The notes: a model not told the origin generated them from the letters alone. DNA of 64,000 nt from Helicobacter cinaedi CCUG 18818 = ATCC BAA-847 (GCF_000155475.1 NZ_DS990392.1:623201-687200), one strand, 5' to 3'. Numbered from the stretch's first letter, positions 26,972 through 35,850 are shown. Numbers and translations are program-made.

Positions 26972-27447
26972 AAGGTTGCCCCCCCCCCCGCATTTGGTTT
27001 GTGAATCTTGGCATAAATTTCAGCATTCCCACCATTAAAGCTAAAACGCAAAAACTTTAAATATGGCAACACACCACGGGCTTTCTTTTCGCTTAGCATT
27101 TCACCATTACTAAACATACCTGCATCTATACCAAGCTCATTTGTTCTTTGCACAAACTCCCCAATATGCGGGTGCAAGAGTGGCTCTCCCTCTCCTGCGT
27201 ATAATATACTTTTAATACCTAGTCCAAGTGCCTCATCAAGAAAGCTTAAAAATCTCTCTTTATCCAACTTGCGATTTGGATAGTTAATATAATCATATGC
27301 ACAAAACACACACCTATGATTACATAAGCCAACAGGAGATACTTCCATATATATGGGGTAACAATCCCCATTTTTTGCATACTCCGCAACGCGTTCAAAA
27401 TGATAATGCAACTTGTGTGAATCTAAAACAAACTTCTTATTCATCAT
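26968..27447 (-). CDS. N-terminal part of split radical SAM enzyme (phase OFF)
   Basis: The first 159 residues of a radical SAM enzyme, with YPIYMEVSPVGLCNHRCVFCAYD (C-x3-C-x2-C near residue 38) and GIKSILYAGEGEPLLHP (GEGE motif). It reaches EIYAKIHKPNAGGG and then stops because an 11-G tract (26979-26989) is one base off. With 12 or 9 G it reads AGGGGNLMSKVIQNI and joins 26360-26971, giving about 362 residues, practically the length of the paralogue 27456-28547 (363). It starts 8 nt after that paralogue. Confidence 0.82.
   Translation of the reverse strand: MMNKKFVLDSHKLHYHFERVAEYAKNGDCYPIYMEVSPVGLCNHRCVFCAYDYINYPNRKLDKERFLSFLDEALGLGIKSILYAGEGEPLLHPHIGEFVQRTNELGIDAGMFSNGEMLSEKKARGVLPYLKFLRFSFNGGNAEIYAKIHKPNAGGGATL
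26979..26989. repeat. Poly-C/G tract, 11 bases
   Basis: Eleven C on the plus strand. It splits the radical SAM gene 26360-27447; twelve or nine bases restore one frame. Confidence 0.95.
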
Positions 27448-27455
27448 TCTGCCTT

Positions 27456-28547
27456 TTAGATAAAATTAATATGAGAATTTGGGTGAGAAAGCTCCCACAA
27501 ATAACGATTGACGGAATCCATACGGCAATTCACCCTACATTGTGATATATTCAGCTTTTCTCGTATAAATTTTGCATTTTCAGCCCGTCTATCGCCCTGC
27601 CAAATAGATTCAAAACTTCCACTATTGATATTTCCATAAGCAAACTTTTCCTGTCCTAAATAACAACTACACCCATACACATCGCCATTTGAAGAAATAT
27701 ATCCCCAAAAATATGGTGTAGAGTAGCATTTCTCATAAGTTTGTTTTGTTTGGAGTTTTTTCATTGTTTGTGCCCTAAACACCACTTGAAATTGCCCATC
27801 ATTAAGCGTATCAAGCTGCTGCTCCAAAGCAAGATAAGCGGTATAATCAAGCCTTTCATATTCTCTTGTCTTGCTAAATAAATGCTGTGAATAGGGCTTA
27901 ATCACAAGATAATCAACGCCTATTGCCTTAAGGCGAGAAGCAAGTATAAAAGTGGTATGATAGTTTTGTGGTAAGAGTAGCATTTGTGCTCCAATTGTGC
28001 AAGAAGAGCCTTGCTCCTGCCTCAAACGCACAGCCAAGCTCAGATTCTCAAGCACTTTTTCAAAATCCGCCTCTTTAGTGCGATGAATTCTGGCATAGCT
28101 TTCTTTGTCCCCAGCATTAAGGCTGACTTTTATCCAACTTGCATATTTAAGTATAGTAGGTAAATTCTTTTCATTTGCCATTACAAAATTTGTAGTGATG
28201 CCTACATCAACGCCAGAATCTTTACTTAATGCCACCATTTGCGGTAAATCTTTATGCAAAAATGGCTCTCCCTCCCCAGCAAACATTACACTTTTAACAC
28301 CAAGTCTCCCCATATCTGCTATTGCCCTAGCATACACATCTACATCAATCTTAATACTCTTATAGCCCATATAATCAACCCCGCAAAAAGTGCAGCGATG
28401 ATTACAGCCCCCATAGGGTGAGACCTCCACATAAATGGGATAGATAAGCTTTTCTTTTTCCCAATCTCCATACGCCTCTTGCCACTGGCTTACACGCTTA
28501 GGATGAAAAAGCAATTTATGAGAATCTATACGAAATTTATCGCTCAT
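27456..28547 (-). CDS. Radical SAM/SPASM enzyme
   Basis: A 363-residue radical SAM protein. The cluster motif is CNHRCTFC (in YVEVSPYGGCNHRCTFCGVD, near residue 46), then GVKSVMFAGEGEPFLH and IKVSLNAGDKESYARIHR. The C-terminal Cys set (KCYSTPYFWG, VYGCSCYLG, ISQCRVNCRM) suggests auxiliary Fe-S clusters. It ends in HINFI. It has no homopolymer tract, unlike its close paralogue 26360-27447, so this copy is constitutively in frame. It overlaps the upstream radical SAM gene by 4 nt. The reaction and substrate are unknown. Confidence 0.8.
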   Translation of the reverse strand: MSDKFRIDSHKLLFHPKRVSQWQEAYGDWEKEKLIYPIYVEVSPYGGCNHRCTFCGVDYMGYKSIKIDVDVYARAIADMGRLGVKSVMFAGEGEPFLHKDLPQMVALSKDSGVDVGITTNFVMANEKNLPTILKYASWIKVSLNAGDKESYARIHRTKEADFEKVLENLSLAVRLRQEQGSSCTIGAQMLLLPQNYHTTFILASRLKAIGVDYLVIKPYSQHLFSKTREYERLDYTAYLALEQQLDTLNDGQFQVVFRAQTMKKLQTKQTYEKCYSTPYFWGYISSNGDVYGCSCYLGQEKFAYGNINSGSFESIWQGDRRAENAKFIREKLNISQCRVNCRMDSVNRYLWELSHPNSHINFI

Positions 28548-29513
28548 TTTTCTATCCCCAAGCCATAATCACCATTTGCAAGGGCATTAGATTCTAAAGG
28601 TGTTAAATCCCTTATATGCTTAATATCAACTGAAGTATGACCAAACTCTTGAAAACGATTTGTTTTTACCTTTATATCGCAAGGATTGCAGTGTCCATAT
28701 ACAAAGCAAGGGCGGTATATGTCTTGAATCTGAAACTTTGGATCCAAAATGCTGCCAATAGGTGTGCGAGATTCATATAAATCTGAATGACATCTATACA
28801 CTCCACCATTTGGGGCGATAAGCAACTCACTTGTTTTGCACTCGCAAAAACGATTGACATTTTGAGAAATTGCCTCTGGATATTTGTATGTCCCGTGCCA
28901 CTCCTTACCATCAAATCCAAGGTATTCTTTCAACCGAAAATCAATACCTTCTTTTAAACAAATATCTTGAACTTCCTTGATATGTGCAAGATTCTGCGGT
29001 GTAGCAACAGAGTAGATTCCTACATAAAACCCAGCGTCACGCATTTTATGATGCTTTTGTATCAAATCTTCTATCTTATTTTGCCCGGGGTGATAACTCA
29101 CACGAATGGCGGCATATTTTGCATCACGGGTAAATTTTGAAGCTGGAATCTTGTCTATAAATTCATCGACATTAAACATAAAATTTGTAAGTAAATCAAG
29201 CTTAAACTTATTTGGAATCCCATTTACAAGCGTATAAAAACCTTTATAGGTGGTAGGCTCTCCACCTTGCAAGGTTAGTGGCATATCCTCACGCCACACT
29301 CCATTTTTATCATAAAGCTCTAATCGTGCAATAAAATCCAGCCACTTCTCCGGCTCAATATGATTGCGGATAACACTTTTTCTACTAGAATTCGCTTCGT
29401 TGAGATTAATACAATATGGGCAAGAAAGATTACAATGAAGCGTGAGAAACAAAGCTACATAATTGTATGTGGGGGGGGGGGGTAATAATACTTTTATTCT
29501 CAAGTTGTATCAT
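28544..29513 (-). CDS. Radical SAM enzyme at the head of the locus (probably phase OFF)
   Basis: Radical SAM protein with the motif CNLSCPYC in FLTLHCNLSCPYCINLNEA near residue 25, LTLQGGEPTTYKG, and C-terminal cysteines (RFCECKTSELLIAP, YRCHSDLY, HCNPCDIK). The best start is the ATG at 29513, with AAGGTG upstream, reading MIQLENKSIIT before a 12-C tract; in this phase it then stops after a few codons. Eleven or fourteen C would join it to TYNYVALFLTL. A TTG at 29503 is in frame with the rest at twelve C and might allow weak expression. It is the first gene after the tRNA-Ala and thus the likely head of the operon. Confidence 0.75.
29471..29482. repeat. Poly-G/C tract, 12 bases
   Basis: Twelve G on the plus strand, between the ATG (29513) and the cluster motif of the first radical SAM gene. 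Eleven or fourteen bases would connect that ATG to the main frame. Confidence 0.95.
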
Positions 29514-29546
29514 AACAAACACCTTTTAAACTAAAAAATAACCTAA

Positions 29547-29622
29547 TGGTGGAGTGTAGGGGGGTCGAACCCCTGACCTCAACGCTGCCAGCGTTGCACT
29601 CTCCCAACTGAGCTAACACCCC
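29547..29622 (-). tRNA. tRNA-Ala (anticodon GGC)
   Basis: 76 nt including an encoded CCA end. The acceptor GGGGTGT pairs with ACACTCC, the D-arm contains GCTCAGTTGGGAGAG, the anticodon stem is CAACG/CGTTG around loop CTGGCAG (anticodon GGC, reading GCC/GCU), and the T-arm has AGGGG-TTCGACC-CCCCT. It lies directly upstream of the phase-variable locus on the same strand. Confidence 0.95.
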
Positions 29623-29706
29623 AAAAAAATAAAGAAACTTTCAAAAAAAACATCGCAAAAAAGGACAAATTTACCAAACAAGCAAAATCTCGCAACCAAA
29701 AAGAGA

Positions 29707-30435
29707 CTAACATTGTGCCAAATTGTTGCTTAAATCCATCTTATTTAGCTCGTGGTAGTGTTTAAGATACACTTCCTGCATACTCACTTCAAGCTTTTTA
29801 TACCAATTTTCATCATCAAAGTCTGGTGTAAAAGCCTCCATAAGCACCACTCTAGCCTTATTTGTTTCAATAGACAAAGGCGAAGTATTATACAACTTAC
29901 GCGTGTTAATAAGCACCACAGGCTGGATTCTAAGCTTCAACTTAGAAGCTAGAATCCTAGCCCCGGGCTTAAAAGGCAAAAACTTCTCTCCCCCCTTACT
30001 TCTCGTGCCTTCTGGAAAAATAGCAATAGGGCGATTTTGTGCTAGTGCCTTCTTAGCTTCTTTTAGCAAAAATACAATCCCATTCTTATCTTCCCTATCA
30101 ATCAAAATCATATCAGGAGCTTTGAGTGCGTGTCCATAAAGTGGAATCTCGCCAAGCTGTTTTTTAGCTACCCAGCACAAATTAGCCGGATGGAAGCCTT
30201 CAAAGTAAATGATATCCGTAACACTTTGATGATTCATCGCCAAAAGCTGTGCATCCTTATCATAGTCCCCCACACGCTCAACCGATAAACCATTTAAGCT
30301 AAAAAACCAACGACACTGCCGTCTAGCCCACCTACCATTTTCCTTAAAACGCGTCAAATAAATCTGTGCGATAATAATAGGCAGATACAACGCAATGGAG
30401 AGTGTCGCAAAAATCGCTCTAGTTTTTGCCCACAT
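29707..30435 (-). CDS. plsC: 1-acyl-sn-glycerol-3-phosphate acyltransferase
   Basis: A 242-residue membrane-bound acyltransferase that makes phosphatidic acid. The H-x4-D motif is NHQSVTD near residue 70; the substrate motif is AIFPEGTRSKGG near residue 140. A hydrophobic N-terminal segment anchors it. It overlaps the upstream gene 30419-31513 by 17 nt. The order ctp-purC-purS-purQ-exported protein-plsC matches what I recall from C. jejuni (Cj0511-Cj0516). Confidence 0.9.
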   Translation of the reverse strand: MWAKTRAIFATLSIALYLPIIIAQIYLTRFKENGRWARRQCRWFFSLNGLSVERVGDYDKDAQLLAMNHQSVTDIIYFEGFHPANLCWVAKKQLGEIPLYGHALKAPDMILIDREDKNGIVFLLKEAKKALAQNRPIAIFPEGTRSKGGEKFLPFKPGARILASKLKLRIQPVVLINTRKLYNTSPLSIETNKARVVLMEAFTPDFDDENWYKKLEVSMQEVYLKHYHELNKMDLSNNLAQC

Positions 30436-31513
30436 ATTCTTTCCTTATCCAGCCAACTTTAGAATCTATAATAATCTTATAATACTCCTCATACTCGCCT
30501 ATAATATCCACTTTTGTGGGTGTTTTGACCACTTCCATAATCGTAGAATTATGCGATGGGATAATGCTAATATTCGCCCCAGTTTGCACCACACCTGAAG
30601 TCGCACTAAAAAAGATATTGTATGCCAACAATAAAAGAAGCGCAACAAGCACAACGAGACTTATCTTACGGATTTTTTTAAACACAACCCACACTAAAAC
30701 CACAAAAACAATAAGCCCACCAAGCAATAGATTCTTAAACATCAAAAAAGTATTGCGTGGTTTAATATCCCCGCCCTCATCAATGCTGTTACGCGTGAGA
30801 TTAATAGGCAGAGTGATATTCACAAACTGCTTTTTACTCAAACTAAAATAATCAAACGACAAAGAACGCAAAGCCTTATCTAGCACAACATAATAGATTC
30901 CATAAGTTACACCATCAACCACCTTGCTATCTTCCAAGCCCTGCTTGGCATACTGCCCTATTTTCATACTTTGAAATGTGCCGCCTCTGCTTTCAATTTG
31001 AAAAATAACTACATTATTTTGCTCATCATATTCTTTCACACGATAATCCACAACTTCCATTGAATCTGCAATGACATTTGCATAGTTTGGATTATTATTT
31101 AGCTCCACAGCCTGAAACTTCGCTCCATTAGCGACCACCTCTTCTTCATAGCTCCCATCAGCTGAAGCTACTTTCACACGCAAAGGGGGCAAGATGACAT
31201 TTTTACCTTTAATCTTATACACATAAGTATTTTGCAAGATTCCATTGCTACCCTCTTGCCAACTCGCGGATTTATTTTTTAGCTCCACATTATTTTTTTG
31301 ACTAAAATTTAGAAACTCAACACCCACAAGTTTAGCTTGAGAAAGCAGGGTTAGGCTATACTTCACAGCAATATCCTGCCCCACATACAAGCTTGTATCA
31401 TTACTTGGAAATTCCACATTGAGATAAGCAATTTTTGAAGGCGTATCAGCATAGGCAAAATTTAGTCCAAAAATAAACAACAACACCCATAAAAGATTTT
31501 GAAGCCTACCCAT
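30419..31513 (-). CDS. Exported membrane protein with BatD-like and SH3-like regions
   Basis: A 364-residue protein. A signal peptide (LLWVLLFIFGLNFAYA) is followed by a beta-rich periplasmic part reminiscent of BatD/oxygen-tolerance proteins (VGQDIAVKYSLTLLSQAKLVGVEF, ILPPLRVKVAS). Two adjacent membrane segments lie near residues 260-305, then a C-terminal region resembling a bacterial SH3 domain (STIMEVVKTPTKVDIIGEYEEYYKI ... GWIRKEYV). It has no catalytic motif. It sits between purQ and plsC, as its counterpart does in Campylobacter. Function unknown; a cell-envelope role is inferred. Confidence 0.7.
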   Translation of the reverse strand: MGRLQNLLWVLLFIFGLNFAYADTPSKIAYLNVEFPSNDTSLYVGQDIAVKYSLTLLSQAKLVGVEFLNFSQKNNVELKNKSASWQEGSNGILQNTYVYKIKGKNVILPPLRVKVASADGSYEEEVVANGAKFQAVELNNNPNYANVIADSMEVVDYRVKEYDEQNNVVIFQIESRGGTFQSMKIGQYAKQGLEDSKVVDGVTYGIYYVVLDKALRSLSFDYFSLSKKQFVNITLPINLTRNSIDEGGDIKPRNTFLMFKNLLLGGLIVFVVLVWVVFKKIRKISLVVLVALLLLLAYNIFFSATSGVVQTGANISIIPSHNSTIMEVVKTPTKVDIIGEYEEYYKIIIDSKVGWIRKEYVGKN

Positions 31514-31538
31514 TCTCTAACTCCTTAAACTTCTTTGC

Positions 31539-32198
31539 TTAAACTTTTTGCAAAAGGTTATCAAGCATCGCCACCCCATCACAGCCACCAAGCACCATTT
31601 CAATCGCTCTCTCCGGGTGGGGCATAAGCCCAAAGACATTTTTAGCTTCGTCACACACCCCAGCAATTCCGCCAACCGAACCATTAGGATTATCCACATA
31701 CTCAAGCAGAATCTGCTCATTTGCCCTCAATGCCTCTAAACCACTCTCATCAATAAAATAATTGCCATCGGCGTGTGCAATAGGCAGGGCTATCTCTTGA
31801 TTTTTAGCATAAGAACGCAGAAAAATATTATTTTTATTCACCACACGCAATGTTTGTATTTTTGAAATAAAGTGCAGATTCTCATTGCGTTTTAAGGCTC
31901 CGGGTAGCAATCCTGCTTCGCACAGAATCTGAAAGCCATTGCAGATTCCAAGCACCCTGCCACCTTGCAAAGCATACTCCCTAATCGCTTTCATAATCGG
32001 CGAAAATTGTGCAATCGCCCCACAACGCAAATAATCCCCATAGCTAAAGCCACCGGGCACAACCACAAGCTGTGTATCTGCTGGAATCTCACTCTGTTTG
32101 TGCCAAAGAATACATACTTCCGCCCCAAGCTTTTCAAAGGCATACTGCGTATCAAACTCGCAATTTGTCCCCGGGAATCTAACCACAGCTACTTTCAT
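31539..32198 (-). CDS. purQ: FGAM synthase, glutaminase subunit PurQ
   Basis: A 219-residue class I glutamine amidotransferase that supplies ammonia for phosphoribosylformylglycinamidine synthesis. Motifs: RFPGTNCEFDT, GGFSYGDYLRCGAIA, the nucleophilic Cys in LGICNGFQIL, and the His/Glu pair in MPHPERAIE. It overlaps purS by 4 nt, and the two encode subunits that work with a separate PurL not present in the window. Confidence 0.94.
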   Translation of the reverse strand: MKVAVVRFPGTNCEFDTQYAFEKLGAEVCILWHKQSEIPADTQLVVVPGGFSYGDYLRCGAIAQFSPIMKAIREYALQGGRVLGICNGFQILCEAGLLPGALKRNENLHFISKIQTLRVVNKNNIFLRSYAKNQEIALPIAHADGNYFIDESGLEALRANEQILLEYVDNPNGSVGGIAGVCDEAKNVFGLMPHPERAIEMVLGGCDGVAMLDNLLQKV

Positions 32199-32437
32199 TG
32201 AACAATCTCAATATTATAATCTTCAATCACAATATTGGTAAGCAACTCTTCACACATATTTTTTGCAATTTCATAGGCTTTATCCGCATTATCTTCCTGC
32301 AAATCTAGCAAAATCTCTTTTGAAAGCTTAACACCCTTTAAAGATTCAAATCCGTGTGCATTCAAAGCGTGAAAAATAGCCTTTGCCTGTGGGTCAAGCA
32401 CCCCATTTTTAAGTGAAACAAGAACTCTAACCTGCAT
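32195..32437 (-). CDS. purS: FGAM synthase subunit PurS
   Basis: An 80-residue protein with the PurS pattern: VRVLVSLKNGVLDPQAKAI at the N-terminus, LNAHGFESLKGVKLSKEI in the middle and LLTNIVIEDYNIEIV at the end. PurS bridges PurQ and PurL. It lies 18 nt after purC and overlaps purQ by 4 nt. Confidence 0.93.
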   Translation of the reverse strand: MQVRVLVSLKNGVLDPQAKAIFHALNAHGFESLKGVKLSKEILLDLQEDNADKAYEIAKNMCEELLTNIVIEDYNIEIVQ

Positions 32438-32455
32438 ACACTCCCTTTCTTACTC

Positions 32456-33169
32456 TTAAGATTCTAAAATGCGTTTTAGCACTTCTTCATACGCCACCTT
32501 GACACTGCCTAGATTCTGTCTAAATCTATCTTTATCTAGCTTTTGATTTGTCTGCTTATCCCAAAAACGACAGCTATCTGGGCTAATCTCATCAGCCAAA
32601 ATAATTTTAGAATCTTTATCCCACCCAAATTCAAGCTTAAAATCAACAAGCTTTAAGCCCCTTTTATCAAAAAAATCTCTCAAAATCTCATTTATCTTTC
32701 TTGCTTCAGCCTTAAGCACTTCTAGCTCACCTTGCTCTTTGACTAAACCTAGAATCTTACAATGCTCATCATTGATAATAGGATCGCCTAATGCGTCATC
32801 TTTATAATAAAACTCCACCAAAGCAAAAGGCAACACACTCCCTTCACTTATGCCTAAACGCTTTGTGAGTGAGCCTGTGGCAATATTTCGCACAACCACT
32901 TCAATGGGAATAATACTCACTTTTTTACAAAGCATATCAATGTCATTTAAGCGTTTGATATAGTGGCTCTCCACGCCATTTTTTGATAAAAGCTCAAAAA
33001 GCAAAGAGCTAATTTGACAATTTAAAGCACCTTTGCCAGATTCAACACCTTTTTTCTCGGCATTAAAAGCTGTTAAATCATCTTTAAATTCCGCAATCAC
33101 CACATTTTCATCACTCGTGGCAAAAAGTTTCTTACCCTTTCCTTCATACAACATTGCTTCTTTTTGCAT
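32456..33169 (-). CDS. purC: SAICAR synthetase
   Basis: A 237-residue phosphoribosylaminoimidazole-succinocarboxamide synthase. Motifs: [10 protein letters not shown] at the N-terminus, [37 protein letters not shown] and [13 protein letters not shown]. The length fits the short bacterial form. It is followed closely by purS and purQ, forming a small purine cluster. Confidence 0.95.
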   Translation of the reverse strand: MQKEAMLYEGKGKKLFATSDENVVIAEFKDDLTAFNAEKKGVESGKGALNCQISSLLFELLSKNGVESHYIKRLNDIDMLCKKVSIIPIEVVVRNIATGSLTKRLGISEGSVLPFALVEFYYKDDALGDPIINDEHCKILGLVKEQGELEVLKAEARKINEILRDFFDKRGLKLVDFKLEFGWDKDSKIILADEISPDSCRFWDKQTNQKLDKDRFRQNLGSVKVAYEEVLKRILES

Positions 33170-33194
33170 AGTTCTCCTTTGTTTGACTTGATTT

Positions 33195-34547
33195 TTATTT
33201 TGCTTTATTCGTGCCGAAAGTGCCTATAACACCCCACGCCTTTAATACATCAATGGCAGTTTTAAGCTGAATATCTTGGTATATCATACTCTGTGTAACA
33301 AGCTTTTTATCATCTTTTGGAGCTTCAGCTTTGTTTGTTTGCTGATTTGTCTTATCCGCATTTGCCTTATCTAGCTCCCCTTGCAAGTGTCGCTTCAAAT
33401 CAGATTCTTTAATACTAAAGCTATTTTCATTCTCTGGCGCCACACCCGGATATACGACAATATCTGGGGTAACGCCCACCGCCTGAATCGTCCTGCCACT
33501 AGGGAGATAGTATTTGGCAGTTGTGAGCTTTAACCCCTCATTTTGATCCAGCTGCATTACCGTTTGCACACTACCTTTTCCAAATGTCTGCTCCCCTATT
33601 AGCACCGCTCTTTTATGATCTTGCAACGCCCCTGCGACAATCTCACTTGCACTTGCACTTCCGCCATTTATCAGCACAACCACAGGCACATCTCCATACG
33701 ATGCACCTTTTGCCTTATATTCAATATTTTCTTGCTTTGTGCGTCCTTTTTGTGAGACAATCACACCACTTTTAATAAACAATCGGCTTAAATCCACCGC
33801 TTGATCAAGCACACCACCGGGATTATTACGCAAATCAAGCACAATTCCATCAACTTTCCCCAATTGCTTTAATCCGCTTGTTACATTACGCGTTACATTT
33901 TTATCAAATGACGCCACACGCACATACGCAAAGTTACTCTCCTCAATTTTACGCACTTTGACAGAATCTATTTTGATAATATCACGCACGATATTAAACA
34001 CCAAAGGCTTAGATTCTCCCTTACGAACAATTGTAAGCTCTACCTTTGACTTAGGCGCACCACGCATAAGATTCACCGCATCATCAATACTCATATCAAT
34101 GGTGCTTTGATCATTTACTTTGATAATCACATCGCCGCTTTTTAGCCCAGCCTTATCGCCGGGTGTATCATCAACAGGTGCAATAACGGTCAATGCACCA
34201 TCTTTTAACCCAACGGTGATACCAATCCCGCCAAACTCGCCATCGGTATTTGCACGCAAATCATCAAATTTCTTTTTGTTTAAATAGTTTGAATGTGCGT
34301 CCAAATTGCTTAAAAGCCCATCAATAGCCTTATCTACAATCTCATCAAAACTCAACTCATCAACATAATATTCCTCCACAATCCCCATAATACGGCGGAG
34401 TTTTTTAAAAGATTCTACCTTATTGACTTCTTGCACTTTTGGCTTTGACTTTTGAGCCTCATCGGCTGATAGCCCAACAAATAAAGCCGAACTTATTAGC
34501 AATGATGCAATGATACCCGCCAAAACAACACGCGATTTACTCATCAT
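33195..34547 (-). CDS. ctp: C-terminal processing protease (S41)
   Basis: A 450-residue periplasmic peptidase with an N-terminal signal/anchor ([24 protein letters not shown]). A PDZ domain follows ([37 protein letters not shown] split across residues about 105-140). The Ser/Lys dyad is in [16 protein letters not shown] and [11 protein letters not shown]. Residues about 370-410 are a polar linker, and the C-terminus carries a short helical segment. It is upstream of purC on the same strand, 25 nt away. Confidence 0.9.
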   Translation of the reverse strand: MMSKSRVVLAGIIASLLISSALFVGLSADEAQKSKPKVQEVNKVESFKKLRRIMGIVEEYYVDELSFDEIVDKAIDGLLSNLDAHSNYLNKKKFDDLRANTDGEFGGIGITVGLKDGALTVIAPVDDTPGDKAGLKSGDVIIKVNDQSTIDMSIDDAVNLMRGAPKSKVELTIVRKGESKPLVFNIVRDIIKIDSVKVRKIEESNFAYVRVASFDKNVTRNVTSGLKQLGKVDGIVLDLRNNPGGVLDQAVDLSRLFIKSGVIVSQKGRTKQENIEYKAKGASYGDVPVVVLINGGSASASEIVAGALQDHKRAVLIGEQTFGKGSVQTVMQLDQNEGLKLTTAKYYLPSGRTIQAVGVTPDIVVYPGVAPENENSFSIKESDLKRHLQGELDKANADKTNQQTNKAEAPKDDKKLVTQSMIYQDIQLKTAIDVLKAWGVIGTFGTNKAK

Positions 34548-34712
34548 AATTATGCCTTTAGTGATTGATTGTTTTTGGATTTTACAAAAGCTGTATTCTA
34601 CCCAAAAAAATATATATATTCCTAACAGATTCTACTTTAAGCAAGATCCTCTCCAAAATGCTATCGTTGATTAAGATGTTAAAGACTGGCTTAAACAGAA
34701 TCTAAGCTAAGC

Positions 34713-35720
34713 CTAATAAAAGATTGTGCGTCCTTTCATATCAGTAAAAAATCGCTCTCTTTTGTTCCCTAGTTTCTTACACGCATTACGCACAAACTCT
34801 TCATTGATAATCTCCTTATCCTGCACATCACATAAAAAATCCTGAATCACATTGCGATTAATAAACACCGGCAAATACCCAACCCCTGCTCTACTCATAA
34901 TGCCCAAAAACACGCCATTTTTATCATAAAATGCCCTGCCATAGGTAAATTCCTCATAAGAATCCCGCCCCATCTCAAAGCCATACACCTGCTCAACCCT
35001 TCTATCAAAGTCATAATATGTTGCAAATTTGGTGAGCTTCAAACTCTGCTGAATAAACACAAATTCATCATCAAGATAAGGATAATATACCTCTGTCTGT
35101 AGCTTAATCCTAACACTTGAAGCAAAAACATTTACCCCAAAATGTTTGTAGATTCTATCTTGATAATAGCTCTTTATGGGACGCATTTGACAATAGCTAT
35201 CCACATATTTTGCCACCTTTAGAAGTGCAAGTCCCGAATCTAAGTCTATTGCCTTAATGCTAAGCTGTGCCACGCACATTATATTTGCATTAAAATCATC
35301 TTGCATCTTTGCATAAATCTTTGTGGGGGTAATTGTGCCATCGTAGATGACTTCCGAAGATGTAATATAAAAGCCATTTTTCAGCAATGTCCCCAAACCC
35401 TTTTTAAACGACCCATCATTAAAAGAAGATTCAATAATGGCTGTGCTGTAAATCCAATCGGGCAATTTTGGGAGCTTCATATCTCGTGGGGAAATGCCTT
35501 GAGATTGTGGATTATGAGATATGGAAAGTGTGTTAGAATGAGAATCTTTGCCACTATGATTTTTTGTATCTTGTGGCATAAAAAGCTTTTGTGGGCTTTC
35601 ATACCCCTCCATAACTTCTTGCAGAGAATCTTCGGAGCCATAAAGCAAGGTAGGATTCACCATATACATTAAAGCCACAAATATGGTAAAAACAACACTC
35701 TGCCTAAACACCGCCAACAC
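34713..35720 (-). CDS. Exported protein with degenerate trypsin-like fold
   Basis: A 335-residue protein beginning with an N-terminal hydrophobic segment (VVFTIFVALMYMVNPTLLYG), followed by a low-complexity Ser/His/Gln stretch to about residue 75. Beyond that it carries pieces reminiscent of HtrA-type proteases: NGFYITSSEVIYDG (where GFVLTNxHVV is usual) and IDLDSGLALLKVAKY (compare DxxxDLALLKV). The catalytic His is replaced and I find no GNSGGP loop, so it is probably not a peptidase. Resemblance to a known Helicobacter exported protein family is likely but not confirmed. It is divergent from the cyclophilin gene. Confidence 0.55.
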   Translation of the reverse strand: MLAVFRQSVVFTIFVALMYMVNPTLLYGSEDSLQEVMEGYESPQKLFMPQDTKNHSGKDSHSNTLSISHNPQSQGISPRDMKLPKLPDWIYSTAIIESSFNDGSFKKGLGTLLKNGFYITSSEVIYDGTITPTKIYAKMQDDFNANIMCVAQLSIKAIDLDSGLALLKVAKYVDSYCQMRPIKSYYQDRIYKHFGVNVFASSVRIKLQTEVYYPYLDDEFVFIQQSLKLTKFATYYDFDRRVEQVYGFEMGRDSYEEFTYGRAFYDKNGVFLGIMSRAGVGYLPVFINRNVIQDFLCDVQDKEIINEEFVRNACKKLGNKRERFFTDMKGRTIFY

Positions 35721-35850
35721 CTTTCATTGAAATATTATTAAACTAATATCGGTAAAATCCCCACACTTTCTACATTACAATGTAGAATCTGTATCAAAGC
35801 CAATATCGGCTTTCATTCTATAAATCTTAAATAACCTTAAGGAGCAAACA

